Part shown: piece by piece, positions 1 through 9,256 of the stretch | How the letters are laid out: every line of letters starts with the position of its first letter | Position numbering within the stretch: position 1 is the stretch's first letter | Program-made: the position numbers and the translations under genes | The notes under the pieces: generated by a model | The model's database searches: none | What the model was told of the DNA's origin: nothing | Seen by the model: the letters and a program-made list of their open reading frames with translations, nothing else | Assembly: GCA_035485575.1 (NCBI GenBank) | Contig: DATHNW010000003.1 | Coordinates: 1-64,000 of the forward strand | DNA: 64,000 nt | Direction of reading: 5' to 3' | DNA from: DASRHD01 sp035485575 | Lineage (GTDB): Bacteria > Verrucomicrobiota > Verrucomicrobiia > Opitutales > Opitutaceae

Positions 1-1256
1 AGCAGGCGGTTGCGCTCGCCGCCGGACAGCACGCGCGCGGGCGTGCGGGCGCGGTCGGGCGCGAAGAGAAAATCCTGCAGGTAGCTGATCACATTGCGCG
101 TGCGGCCGTCGACCGTGACGGTCTCGTTCCCGCCGGCGATGTTGTCGGCCACGGTCTTCGCGTCATCGATCTGCGCACGCATCTGGTCGAAATAGACGAC
201 CTCGAGGTTGGTGCCGTGCCTGATCGTGCCGGAAGTTGGTGAGAGCTGGCCAAGCAGGAGCTTGATCAGCGTCGACTTGCCCGCGCCGTTGGGCCCGATG
301 ATGCCGATCTTGTCGCCGCGGGTGAGCGTGGTCGTGAAATCGCGCACGAGCGTGCGGCCGTCGGCATAGGCGAAGGACATGTCCTCCACATCGATGACCT
401 TCACGCCCGAGCGCTCGGCCTCGGCGAGGCGAAGGGTGACATTGCCAATGCGCTCGCGGCGGGCGGCGCGTTCGGCGCGCATCTGCTTGAGCGCGTGGAT
501 GCGGCCCTGCGCGCGGGAACGCTGGGCCCGCACGCCCTTGCGGATCCAGACCTCCTCCTGCGCGAGTTTCTTGTCGAAGGCGGCCTGCTGCTTTTCCTCG
601 GCGGCGAGCACCTCCTCCTTGCGGACGAGGTAGGTGTCGTAATCGCAGGCCCAGCTGGCGAGACGACCGCGGTCGAGCTCGACGATGCGCGTGGCAAGCT
701 TGCGCAGGAAGGCGCGGTCGTGAGTCACGAAGAAGAGCGTGATTTTTTCCGTGAGCAGAAATTCCTCGAGCCAGAGGATCGATTCGAGGTCGAGATGGTT
801 GGTCGGCTCGTCGAGCAACAGCAGGTCGGGCTGGCCGGCCAGGGCGCGGCCCAACAGCACACGGCGCTTCAATCCACCGGAGAGCTGGACAAACTCGGCC
901 TGGGGCCGGAGCTGCAGGTGGTCGAGCAGGTTGTCCACGCGGACATCGCGTTCCCAATCCTCCTCATGCTCGCCCTGCGGACGCAGGCCGGAGGCCACGA
1001 TGTCGATGACTGTGCCTTCTACGTCGGTCGGCACTTCCTGCGTAAGCCGCGTGAACAGCGAGCCAGGCTGGCGGAAAACATCACCCGTGTCGGGCTTCAT
1101 CTCGCCCGCGATGACGCGCATGAGGGTGGATTTGCCCGCGCCGTTGCGACCGAGCAGGCAGACGCGTTCGCCGGGATCGACCTGGAAATTGATCTTGTCC
1201 AGGATCGCCGGGCCACCAAAGCAGAGGTTCACGTCGAGCAGGCTGAAAAGCGACAT
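1..1256 (-). CDS. uup: ABC-F family ATPase, Uup-like (C-terminus beyond window)
   Basis: Reading from the ATG at 1256 gives 418 residues that run off the left edge, so the gene is partial. It has two ABC cassettes and no membrane segment. The first cassette shows Walker A GRNGAGKST, signature LSGGLKRR and Walker B LLLLDEPTNHLD. A charged linker rich in Lys/Glu/Arg follows, then the second Walker A GPNGAGKST and signature LSGGERNR at the window edge. This is the ABC-F layout of cytosolic, ribosome- or DNA-associated ATPases. Uup is the best guess because the start and first cassette read like Uup; the diagnostic C-terminal coiled coil is outside the window. It is divergent from the DUF262 gene. 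The family call is sure, the symbol less so. Confidence 0.85.
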   Translation of the reverse strand, partial: MSLFSLLDVNLCFGGPAILDKINFQVDPGERVCLLGRNGAGKSTLMRVIAGEMKPDTGDVFRQPGSLFTRLTQEVPTDVEGTVIDIVASGLRPQGEHEEDWERDVRVDNLLDHLQLRPQAEFVQLSGGLKRRVLLGRALAGQPDLLLLDEPTNHLDLESILWLEEFLLTEKITLFFVTHDRAFLRKLATRIVELDRGRLASWACDYDTYLVRKEEVLAAEEKQQAAFDKKLAQEEVWIRKGVRAQRSRAQGRIHALKQMRAERAARRERIGNVTLRLAEAERSGVKVIDVEDMSFAYADGRTLVRDFTTTLTRGDKIGIIGPNGAGKSTLIKLLLGQLSPTSGTIRHGTNLEVVYFDQMRAQIDDAKTVADNIAGGNETVTVDGRTRNVISYLQDFLFAPDRARTPARVLSGGERNRL

Positions 1257-1402
1257 AAGCGATCCAACGTGGGCTGACAGGGCGGGACATGCAACTCTGC
1301 AGCGCGGACGGTAGTCCCCTAATTTGAATTTTTATGGGAAAAAACGTCCTCCGATTATACCCTTGGCATGCCATCCATAAGCGAGGTAGTGATGGCAAGA
1401 TA

Positions 1403-2998
1403 ATGTCTGCCCACGTAAACCTCGATGCCCTTATTCGCCGGGAAGACTTTGACGAAACGGATATACCGGGGCGTTCGCCCGGTTCCCGTAAAGACAAGCT
1501 TTCGATCAATGATTTTGTTAGGGGTGAATATTTTTTCTCTGGGCTTCGTAAACCTGACTTTCAGAGGGAGACAAGCGAATGGGACGCCAAGAAAATTCTG
1601 AATTTGGTGGAAAGCTTCCTTGCTGGTGATCTCATCCCCGCGATTATTCTTTGGCTGAGCAAAGACAATCTGACCTTTGTGATTGATGGGTCTCACCGGC
1701 TGAGTGCGCTGGCTGCATGGGTCAATGATGATTATGGTGACGGCGAAATCTCCAAGCAGTTTTTCGACGGCATAATTCCCGAGGAACAAATCGAAATTGC
1801 CGCTGCTAGCCGTAAACTTATAAACAAAAAAATTGGCCCGTATTCTGACCACAAGCTCGCCACCACTCATCCTGATAAAGTAAGTGCAGAGATTGTTTCC
1901 CGCTCTAAGAAATTAGCCACTTTAGCCATTCAAGTTCAATGGGTCGAAGGTGACTCGAAGAATGCGGAAAATTCATTTCGTAAGATCAACGAGCAGGGTG
2001 TTCCCATTAATTCCACGGAGAAGAAAATTCTCCAGTCCCGCCGCAAGCCAATGGGCATTGCGTCACGGGCGGTCATCCGCAGCGGAAAAGGACACAATTA
2101 TTGGTCAAAGTTTCAGCCCGATATTCAAGCAAAGTTACAGGATCTGGCCTGCAATATTAACACGCTGCTTTTTATCCCAAAGTTCAAAAATCCTATAAGC
2201 ACCTTGGATTTGCCAATGGCCGGTAAAATTTACTCTGCGGGAGCCCTTCCATTGATATGGGATTACATTCGCATTGTAAACCCGCCGAACAAGCTCGGGT
2301 CCGACGGATTGGAGATAGATGACCCCGATGGAAACGGTACATTGGGATTTTTAGGGGAATGCAAAAAAATCGCCGAAATCCTTAACAGCGATGACCAGTC
2401 TTCACTGGGGCTTCATCCCATCGTTTACGTTTACTCGGAAAGCGGACGCCACAAACCCGCATCATTTTATGCAATTACGGACTTGGTTCTAGAGTTGGAG
2501 AAGAAAAAATCATTCGAGAAATTTATTTATGCCCGAAAGGACTTTGAGGCTCTATTGCTAGCAAATGATTACGTCATTCAGCAAATCGTTCGCCAATACC
2601 GCAGCGCAATCGGAAGCTATCAGCAGATTAAGGAATTTTATCTCGCCTGCATCGAAAAATTAAACGCTAAGGTCCCGGTCGAAAATGTAATAGAAGAAAT
2701 CAATAAAACGCCGCAGTTTAATTTTCTCACCAAACAGCCGGAGGTAGAGCTTCCATCACCTGACAAACAGGACTTTTCACGGGCTGTGAAATCCAGAACC
2801 TATATTAAGACCGCATTGCAGAGTGTGCCAAGGTGCGCAATTTGCGGCGGATTTGTCCACACTAACAGCGTTTCCATAGACCATAAAACCGACAAGAAAC
2901 ATGGCGGCGATGCATCAGCACAAAACGCGCAGGTGACTCATCCCTATTGTAATTCCGCCAAAGATAAACTGGTTAAGCTGGGGCTCCCACGGTCGTAA
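1403..2998 (+). CDS. DUF262 / HNH endonuclease domain protein (GmrSD-like)
   Basis: About 531 residues from ATG 1403 (MSAHVNLDAL); an in-frame ATG at 1334 would add 23 unlikely residues and neither start has a convincing ribosome site. The N-terminal third has a DUF262 (ParB/Srx-like NTPase) pattern, with FQRE..EWD, a SFLAGDLIPAIIL strand-helix and the DGSHR motif. The C-terminus has an HNH nuclease: a CAIC zinc pair, then SIDHKTDKKHGG and a final HPYCNSAK. Known DUF262 + HNH proteins include GmrSD type IV restriction enzymes and other phage-defence nucleases. The gene is visibly AT-richer than both neighbours (many Lys, Ile, Asn codons and A/T runs), suggesting horizontal gain between uup and ligA. 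It stands alone, with no methylase. A defence role is inferred. Confidence 0.8.
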   Translation: MSAHVNLDALIRREDFDETDIPGRSPGSRKDKLSINDFVRGEYFFSGLRKPDFQRETSEWDAKKILNLVESFLAGDLIPAIILWLSKDNLTFVIDGSHRLSALAAWVNDDYGDGEISKQFFDGIIPEEQIEIAAASRKLINKKIGPYSDHKLATTHPDKVSAEIVSRSKKLATLAIQVQWVEGDSKNAENSFRKINEQGVPINSTEKKILQSRRKPMGIASRAVIRSGKGHNYWSKFQPDIQAKLQDLACNINTLLFIPKFKNPISTLDLPMAGKIYSAGALPLIWDYIRIVNPPNKLGSDGLEIDDPDGNGTLGFLGECKKIAEILNSDDQSSLGLHPIVYVYSESGRHKPASFYAITDLVLELEKKKSFEKFIYARKDFEALLLANDYVIQQIVRQYRSAIGSYQQIKEFYLACIEKLNAKVPVENVIEEINKTPQFNFLTKQPEVELPSPDKQDFSRAVKSRTYIKTALQSVPRCAICGGFVHTNSVSIDHKTDKKHGGDASAQNAQVTHPYCNSAKDKLVKLGLPRS

Positions 2999-3152
2999 TC
3001 TTGGCGGCACCAAGCATGGCATTTCTAGCCCATTCGGCGGCCTTTTGACCCGCCTGTTTTGCTGCGGATTCGATCGTTTTTCGCTCTGTAGGCGTTAGCC
3101 TCAAAGCGATCGGTGAAGAAGTGGGATCGCGCTTCGTTCTGGCTCGAACGCC
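2973..3152 (-). pseudogene. 5'-truncated ribbon-helix-helix/MobC-like remnant
   Basis: Directly after the ligA stop, and in the same frame, the minus strand stays open for 59 codons to a TAA at 2973. The peptide contains IALRLTPTERKTIESAAKQ followed by AAEWARNAML. That is the strand-helix-helix style of small RHH antitoxins or mobilisation accessory proteins. No ATG or GTG lies in the open stretch; only a TTG at 3104 could start a 43-residue product, without a visible ribosome site. Its 3' end overlaps the convergent nuclease gene by 26 bases. I read it as a gene that lost its 5' end, perhaps with the insertion next door. The resemblance is by eye only. Confidence 0.4.
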
Positions 3153-5204
3153 TCACCCCAGCAGCTTCAAAAACCCCGCCTCGTCGATGACGGGCACGCC
3201 GAGAGCCTCGGCTTTTTCCAGCTTTGAGCCCGGCTCGGCGCCGGCGAGGACGTAACTCGTCTTTTTGCTGACACTGCCACTGACCTTGCCGCCGGCGGCC
3301 TCGATCCGCGCCGCCGCCGCCTCGCGCGTGAGCGAAGGCAGCGTGCCGGTCAGGACAAACGTTTTTCCCGCCAGGGCTGTGCCGGCGGCCGCCCTGGGCG
3401 CGGGCGCGGCGGGCTTCACGCCAAGCGCAAGCAGCTCGCTCACGAGCGCGCGGTTCCGCGGGTCGTTGAAATGGTTGAGAATGGCCAGCGCCATGGTTTC
3501 GCCGATGCCGTCGATCAGGCTGGATTTTTTCTCGCCGATGAAGTCCTCGAATTTCGCCTCGGCCAGCGCGTCGAGGCGGCCGAACCTCACCGCGAGGTCC
3601 TTGGCCGACGCCGCGCCGACATGCGTGATGCCGAGACCGTGGATGAAGCGCCACAGGTCGGCGTGCTTGCTCGCCTCGATGGCGGCGAGGAGGTTGTCGG
3701 TCGATTTCTCGACGCTCTTGCCGAGCGAGAGCAGATCCTCGCGCCGGCCGGGCAGGCGGTAGATGTCGGCCGCGCTTTTCACCCAGCCCTTCTCGACGAA
3801 CGTATCGACCATGGCCTCGCCCAGGCCCTCGATGTCCACGCAGGCCTTCGAGGCGAAATGCCGCACGCGCCGCCGCACCTGCACGGGGCAGTCGTAATTC
3901 GGACAGCGCAGGGCCACCTCGCCCTCGAGCTGCACGACGCGCGTGCCGCAGGCGGGGCATTTCTCGGGAAACACGAACGGCACGCATTCGGGCGTGCGGC
4001 GCGCGGTATTGACGCTGACCACCGCCGGGATGACCTCGCCGGCTTTCTCGACATAAACGAAGTCGCCCACACGGATGTCCTTGCGCGCAATCTCGTCGCG
4101 GTTGTGCAAGGTGGCACGCGCCACGGTCGAGCCGGCGAGAAACACCGGCTCGAGTTCGGCCACGGGCGTGAGCACGCCGGTGCGGCCGACCTGGACAGTG
4201 ATGGCGTTCAATTTCGTCTCGGCGCGCTCGGCTGCGAATTTATAGGCCATGGCCCAGCGGGGGGCCTTGCTCGTGCTGCCGGCCTCCCGCTGGAGCGCCA
4301 GCGAGTCGAGCTTCACGACCGCGCCATCGGTGCCGTAGAGAAAGCTGTGCCGCAGCTGGTCGAGCTTCTGCACAGCGGCCCACATCTCGTCGGCGCCGTT
4401 GGCCGTCCAGATTTTCTCCACGCCGGGCAGGCCCCACGCGCGCACGTGCGCGTGATAGCCGCTCTGCGTTTCGCCGGCGGCCGCAGCCGGCTCGCAGAAG
4501 CCGACGCCGTAGAGCACGATCTCGAGCTTGCGCTGCGCGACCTCCTGCCGGTCGAGGAGCTTGAGCGTGCCGGCGGCGAGATTGCGCGGATTGGCGAAAG
4601 CCTCGAGCCCCTCCTCCTCGCGGGCCTTGTTGATGCGCTGGAACTCCGCGCGCGTCATGAAAATCTCCCCGCGAATCTCGATCACGTCGGGAATGGGCGA
4701 GCCCTTGCCTTTTTTGAGTTCGTGCGGGAGCGAATGAATGGTGAGGGCGTTGGCCGTCACGTCGTCGCCCTCGACACCGTTGCCGCGCGTGACCGCACGC
4801 ACGAGTTTGCCTTTCTCGTACGTGACGCTGACGGCGAGGCCGTCGATCTTCGGCTCGATCACGTAGGCGAGCTCCGCGCGGTCGAGCAGTTTCATCAGGC
4901 GGGCGTGAAATTCGCGCAGCTCGGCCTCGGAATAGGTGTTGTCGAGGCTCTGCATCGGCTGCCGGTGCCGGTAAGTCGAGAAACCTTCGAGCCGGTCGTC
5001 CCCCACTTTCGTGGTCGGCGAATCGGTGCCGGCGGCTTTGGCGGCCTCGGGAAATTTCGCCTCAAGGTCGGCCAGCTCGCGCTTCAACCGGTCGTAATCG
5101 AAATCGGTGATCTCCGGCTTGGCGTGACGGTAGTACAGCTCGTCGTGCCGCACCACCTGGGCGCGCAGTTCGGCAATGCGTTGCTGGGCCTTGGCGGCTT
5201 TCAT
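3153..5204 (-). CDS. ligA: NAD-dependent DNA ligase LigA
   Basis: 683 residues, normal for LigA. It seals nicks in duplex DNA using NAD+ during replication and repair. From N to C: domain Ia with the NMN-binding region (DELYYRHAKPEITDFDYDRL), the adenylation domain with catalytic Lys119 in IEPKIDGLA, and the nucleotide-binding strand RGEIFMTRAEF. The OB fold, a four-Cys zinc finger (CPACG...CPNYDCP), a helix-hairpin-helix region and a BRCT domain (LAGKTFVLTGTLPSLTREAA) follow. Start at 5204 (MKAAKAQQRIAEL) fits the family. It is a single-gene unit read toward the nuclease gene; the RHH remnant follows its stop codon in frame. Confidence 0.98.
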   Translation of the reverse strand: MKAAKAQQRIAELRAQVVRHDELYYRHAKPEITDFDYDRLKRELADLEAKFPEAAKAAGTDSPTTKVGDDRLEGFSTYRHRQPMQSLDNTYSEAELREFHARLMKLLDRAELAYVIEPKIDGLAVSVTYEKGKLVRAVTRGNGVEGDDVTANALTIHSLPHELKKGKGSPIPDVIEIRGEIFMTRAEFQRINKAREEEGLEAFANPRNLAAGTLKLLDRQEVAQRKLEIVLYGVGFCEPAAAAGETQSGYHAHVRAWGLPGVEKIWTANGADEMWAAVQKLDQLRHSFLYGTDGAVVKLDSLALQREAGSTSKAPRWAMAYKFAAERAETKLNAITVQVGRTGVLTPVAELEPVFLAGSTVARATLHNRDEIARKDIRVGDFVYVEKAGEVIPAVVSVNTARRTPECVPFVFPEKCPACGTRVVQLEGEVALRCPNYDCPVQVRRRVRHFASKACVDIEGLGEAMVDTFVEKGWVKSAADIYRLPGRREDLLSLGKSVEKSTDNLLAAIEASKHADLWRFIHGLGITHVGAASAKDLAVRFGRLDALAEAKFEDFIGEKKSSLIDGIGETMALAILNHFNDPRNRALVSELLALGVKPAAPAPRAAAGTALAGKTFVLTGTLPSLTREAAAARIEAAGGKVSGSVSKKTSYVLAGAEPGSKLEKAEALGVPVIDEAGFLKLLG

Positions 5205-5310
5205 TCGCCCAGATTAGGCACGGGCTTGGGGGAAATTTCAATCGCGAGCATAAAATGGCCGCGCGGGTGAAATTCCCGCCCACAATCCGACCCCGCTGCG
5301 CGGGGAAAAT

Positions 5311-6288
5311 TCATTTCCCGATCGCGCCCTGCTCATCCACCAGGGTCCACTGGCTGTCGGGATTGAATTCCGTCATCGCCGCGGCGAGCTCCGCCGTCTT
5401 TTCGCCATAGTTGCACTGATAAACCCTGCCCTGCTGATTGACGATGAAAGTCATGATCCCCGACTGGCCCCACTCCGCCGGATAGGCGACCAGGGCGAAT
5501 CCGGCGATCATGTTGCCGTTGATGATATAGCTGTAAGGTCCGCCCGGGGCGGCGGGACCCTGGGCCGTGAGGATCTTGAACAAATAGCCATGAAACGGCT
5601 GCCGGTGGCCGCTTTGATGATTCTGCCCGTAACCCTCCTCGCGAGCGGTCGCCACGAGCGGTCCGAACGGGCTCAATTCCTCGTTCTCCGCCGACTCCCA
5701 GTAGAGGCCGTCCTTTTTGCCGGGGGTGCTCATGAGCTTCTGCGCATACTGCAGCACGCCATCGCCGTCGCGATCCTCGCTGGCATACTGGCGCTGCGCC
5801 TGAACGTAAGCCTGGCAGACGCCGATGGCGGTAAGCTCATCCTCTCCGATGTGCCGGTTGACAATTTCATCCTTGCCGGCGGCAGTGTCGAAAAACCACT
5901 GGCCATCCTTTTTCACGAGCGGGATCGGGAAAGGCCAGTTCTGGTCGCCAATATCGAGAACGATCCGGTCGTCGCTTTTGCGAACCAGGATGCACATCTC
6001 GGCGAGCGCCTTGGAAAACGTCGCAAACTCCGCCGCGTCCTCGACGGGGTCGCCGGAGAGAAGCTCGTGGACCTGCGGACCAAAAATCTGGTGCAGCGCG
6101 TCCTTGTCCTTCGCCTTGGTGGCCGCCTGCAGCGCCTTGACCGCCTCCTCCGGCGAGGCAAACAGGCGCGGCTGGCCGGTGGCGGCGGAAGATTCTTCCG
6201 CCTGGAGCGACGGCGGCAAAACGGCCCATAGTGCGCAGATCGCGACGAAGAGATGAGTAATGCAATGAAGCCGGGAGAGAGTTTTCAT
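5311..6288 (-). CDS. DUF2950 family secreted protein
   Basis: 325 residues from the ATG at 6288 (MKTLSRL), chosen because it opens a clean signal peptide ending near LPPSLQAEE; upstream ATGs exist but give a polar leader. The mature part matches the DUF2950 pattern: FASPEEAVKALQAATKAKD, then an acidic stretch with WFFDTAAGKDEIVNRHIGE, QRQYASEDRDGDGV, and a late PFHGYLFKIL with a Gly/Tyr-rich C-terminal sheet. The function of DUF2950 is unknown. It lies 77 bases downstream of a DUF3300 gene on the same strand; the two families commonly travel together, so they probably form a two-gene envelope unit. Confidence 0.88.
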   Translation of the reverse strand: MKTLSRLHCITHLFVAICALWAVLPPSLQAEESSAATGQPRLFASPEEAVKALQAATKAKDKDALHQIFGPQVHELLSGDPVEDAAEFATFSKALAEMCILVRKSDDRIVLDIGDQNWPFPIPLVKKDGQWFFDTAAGKDEIVNRHIGEDELTAIGVCQAYVQAQRQYASEDRDGDGVLQYAQKLMSTPGKKDGLYWESAENEELSPFGPLVATAREEGYGQNHQSGHRQPFHGYLFKILTAQGPAAPGGPYSYIINGNMIAGFALVAYPAEWGQSGIMTFIVNQQGRVYQCNYGEKTAELAAAMTEFNPDSQWTLVDEQGAIGK

Positions 6289-6365
6289 GGGCTCACAAAG
6301 AATGTTCTGGAGAGGCATGGTTGGCCCAACGGATTGATGGCAGGAAGGGCGGCACGAATGGGCGC

Positions 6366-7490
6366 TCAATGTTGCGGCTTGTTGTCATGCGAGCCCGAGG
6401 GTGGTTGCGACCTGGCCGGCGCGGCGGCGGGCCGGCCGGGCTCTTGACGCGCCGGCTGGCTGGAAGGCGGCTTCATCGACTGGCGGCTCTGCTGCCCCCG
6501 GTTGCTGAAATCGCGCGTGACACTGCCCCGGTTGTAACCGCCGAACAATTGTCCCTGCGGGGCGGGCGGCTTCAATTCAATCGCGGCAGGCCGGGCCTGA
6601 TTAGGCGCAGGCCGGGCGGTCGAGTCCCAGCCCCGGACGTCAGGCCGGGAATTTCCACCCCGGACGGCGGGCGTGAATTTTTGGTCCGCCCGATGCGGAA
6701 TGACAGGCGTGCCGGGCATCGGCCTTGGCCGGGGAATGCCGGGACGCGCCCGGTCAAAACCCTGACGAAATTCGCGCACACGAGCGGGGTTCGGCCGCCA
6801 ATGCTGGCCGGCATGACCGTTAAAATCCGGGCGTCGCCAGTTCTTCCAAACGCCCACCCTGATGCCGTAGCCGGACCAGTCGCAGGCGTAGAAGCCGAGC
6901 CATGCGCCCACCGGGAACTCCGCGCCAAAAGTCAGCAGCGGGCCGGGGTCGGCCGCCGGCTGCGCGTAAACCGCATCGGAATCGTATTCCGGCACGTAAA
7001 TCGCATCAGGCTGCGCCGGCACAATGCAGATGTTGTCATCCTCCATGACCACCTGCTGCTGCGGCGTGTCAACGAGCGTGCCGGCCGCGCGCGCCTGCGC
7101 GCGCAATTGCTGGATGGATTTCATCACATCAGCCGGCTGCTGGAGAAAAGCTGCCCCCACGCCCTTGGTCCACTCCAGATTGGCGTCCATCCATTTTATC
7201 ACGTCCGGATAGTGAGCAAGCGCCTTCACGCTGTCATCCCATGGCTGACTATCAACCTGCGCTGGATCGCCGTTCGCCTCAAGGTAACGCGCCGCCAGCA
7301 CGACATCGGACGGTTCGGTCGAAGCCGGCAGGATCAAGGCGATCAGCGCATCCGGATAGAGCGCGATCGGCGCAAGCAACTGGTCGAGATCCTCGGGCGC
7401 ATAGTCGGAGACAGGATCGGGGACGGGAGCCTGGGCGTGGAGCAAAGCGGCAAGGCAAAAACCAAGCAAAATTGAGAGACGAATTTTCAT
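6366..7490 (-). CDS. DUF3300 family secreted protein
   Basis: 374 residues with a short signal peptide (MKIRLSILLGFCLAALLHAQ). The DUF3300 core follows, with LLAPIALYPDALIALILPA, then ALAHYPDVIKWMDANLEWT and AFLQQPADVMKSIQQLR, and ends near YVPEYDSDAVY. The C-terminal 150 residues are low-complexity Pro/Arg/Gln-rich and probably disordered. DUF3300 is exported and of unknown role. It is first of the two-gene DUF3300-DUF2950 unit. The start is supported by the signal peptide beginning at the first Met. The tail is more variable than the core and may bind a polyanion, but that is speculation. Confidence 0.88.
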   Translation of the reverse strand: MKIRLSILLGFCLAALLHAQAPVPDPVSDYAPEDLDQLLAPIALYPDALIALILPASTEPSDVVLAARYLEANGDPAQVDSQPWDDSVKALAHYPDVIKWMDANLEWTKGVGAAFLQQPADVMKSIQQLRAQARAAGTLVDTPQQQVVMEDDNICIVPAQPDAIYVPEYDSDAVYAQPAADPGPLLTFGAEFPVGAWLGFYACDWSGYGIRVGVWKNWRRPDFNGHAGQHWRPNPARVREFRQGFDRARPGIPRPRPMPGTPVIPHRADQKFTPAVRGGNSRPDVRGWDSTARPAPNQARPAAIELKPPAPQGQLFGGYNRGSVTRDFSNRGQQSRQSMKPPSSQPARQEPGRPAAAPARSQPPSGSHDNKPQH

Positions 7491-7823
7491 TCCGGGTAGC
7501 TTTGCCGTGTCAGACAGTCGCGCCCTTTCATGGTTCGGCGAACGCGATTGAATTAAACATGGATGCTTTCAGGAAATCTTCCAGTCGCCAGCTGATTTAA
7601 GCCAGCCACGCGGGCCGGGCGGGGAGGCATATTTGCATTCCGACGCAAAAAAGTCATGACGTCGCCATCGCCCTCATATGCTTCGAAAAAATGCAAAGCA
7701 TTGACGCAATTAGCGGGCAATCGCGGCCAGGTGGCCCAAGGCCGGGGCATTAAGATTGTCATAAATGAGCCGTAACTTATGGTCGGGCGAGTCGTCATTA
7801 AGCCCTGACCCCCTCCTGCTTTT
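7491..7823. other. Divergent intergenic region without a supported gene
   Basis: 333 bases between the divergent DUF3300 and DUF1501 genes. Both promoters must lie here, but I see no convincing -35/-10 pair. Short open frames on both strands have no coding character. Confidence 0.5.
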
Positions 7824-9254
7824 ATGTCGAACCATGGCCATCACGATTGCTGCGGATTCTCCACGCGGCCCGAGGACTATGTTCTCACCCGCCGCCAGTT
7901 TCTCAACCGCGTCGGCCTCGGCCTCGGCGCCATAAGCCTGGCGTCCCTGCTCGATCCGGCGGATCTTTTCGCCGACGGAGGCTTGCTGGGACCTTCCCTT
8001 AATCCGCTCGCGCCGCGGCCACCGCCGCTTCCCGGCAAAGCCAAGGCCGTCATTCACATTTTCGCCCAAGGCGCCCCGTCGCATGTCGATACCTGGGACC
8101 CAAAACCCATGTTGAGCAAGATGGACGGCCGCACGCTGTCGGATGGCGGCGTCGCCATGGGCTCGCCTTTCAAGTTCACCAAAATGGGCCGGGCCGGCAT
8201 CGATGTCAGCGAGGTGTTCAGTCACACCGGGCAGCATGTCGACGACATGGCGATCATCCGCTCGATGTACACCGACATCCCCGCCCACGACGTCGCCACC
8301 GTGTTCATGAACACCGGCTCGCTGCGCCTGGTGCGGCCCAGCATGGGCTCATGGGTGGTTTATGGCCTGGGCACGGTGAACCAGAATCTTCCCGGCTTCA
8401 TCGCCCTGCGCACGGGTGGCCTGCCACCCGGCGGTGCGGCCAATTACCAGGCCGCGTTCCTGCCCGGGGCATTCCAGGGCACGACCGTCAATGTCCAGGC
8501 GCCCTCCGTGGCCCAGATGATCCAAAACATCCGCAATCAATACCTGCCGCCAAAGGAACAGCAGCGGCAGATGGAATTTGTCCGCCAGCTCGACCAGGTT
8601 CACGCGGCGAACCTGCAGCGCGAAGCCGCCTTCGAGACCCGGCTACAGTCATTTGAAACCGCCTTCCGCATGCAGACCGAGGCGACGGACGCCTTCGACA
8701 TCAACAAGGAACCGGAGAGCGTGCGCAACGCCTATGGCACGACCCCGCAGGGCAAACAGCTGCTCATCGCCCGGCGCCTGGTCGAACGCGGCGTCCGTTT
8801 CGTGCAGGTCTGGCACGATGGCTGGGATCACCATCAGGATTTGCAGGAAAAACTTTCCCAAAAGGCGGGCGAGATCGACCGGCCGCTGGCCGCCCTCATG
8901 ACCGATTTGAAACAGCGCGGCCTGCTCGATTCGACCCTTGTAATCTGGGGCGGCGAGTTCGGCCGCAAGCCGACCCGCGACCGCAATGGCTACGAAAATC
9001 CCGGCCGCGACCACAACGCCAAGGCCTTCAGCGTCTGGCTGGCCGGCGGCGGCGTCAAAGGCGGCACCGTCTACGGCGAGACCGACGAGTACGGCGCCGC
9101 GGCGATCAAGGACAAGGTCCACGTCCACGACCTGCACGCGACCATCCTCCAGTGCCTCGGATTTGACCACACCAAGCTGACCTACCGGTTCAACGGCCGC
9201 GATTTTCGGCTCACCGACGTGGCCGGCAATGTGGTCAAACCGATCCTCGCCTGA
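7824..9254 (+). CDS. DUF1501 domain protein, Tat-exported
   Basis: 476 residues. The N-terminus carries a twin-arginine leader (TRRQFLNRVGLGLGAISLASLL), so export in folded form by Tat is likely. The body has the DUF1501 hallmarks: HIFAQGAPSHVDTWDPKP, SPFKFTKMGRAGIDVSE, DDMAIIRSMYTD and, near the end, VIWGGEFGRKPTRD and GRDHNAKAFSVWLAGGGVKGG. DUF1501 is related to the sulfatase/alkaline-phosphatase fold and is expanded in Planctomycetes and Verrucomicrobia, where it pairs with PSD1 cytochromes; a role in degrading complex polysaccharides is proposed but unproven. The PSD1 gene starts 2 bases after its stop, so the two are surely co-transcribed. Here DUF1501 comes first, whereas PSD1-first is common. 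Confidence 0.93.
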   Translation: MSNHGHHDCCGFSTRPEDYVLTRRQFLNRVGLGLGAISLASLLDPADLFADGGLLGPSLNPLAPRPPPLPGKAKAVIHIFAQGAPSHVDTWDPKPMLSKMDGRTLSDGGVAMGSPFKFTKMGRAGIDVSEVFSHTGQHVDDMAIIRSMYTDIPAHDVATVFMNTGSLRLVRPSMGSWVVYGLGTVNQNLPGFIALRTGGLPPGGAANYQAAFLPGAFQGTTVNVQAPSVAQMIQNIRNQYLPPKEQQRQMEFVRQLDQVHAANLQREAAFETRLQSFETAFRMQTEATDAFDINKEPESVRNAYGTTPQGKQLLIARRLVERGVRFVQVWHDGWDHHQDLQEKLSQKAGEIDRPLAALMTDLKQRGLLDSTLVIWGGEFGRKPTRDRNGYENPGRDHNAKAFSVWLAGGGVKGGTVYGETDEYGAAAIKDKVHVHDLHATILQCLGFDHTKLTYRFNGRDFRLTDVAGNVVKPILA

Positions 9255-9256
9255 GC

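Noticed and set aside
3471..5270. 599-codon open frame on the plus strand
   Set aside because: It is antisense to ligA, which is certain; GC-rich coding DNA often leaves the opposite strand open. Same for long frames opposite the pectate lyase (17166-19043), coaX (32508-33542), the ABC ATPase (33466-34548) and the AsmA-like gene (38535-39836).
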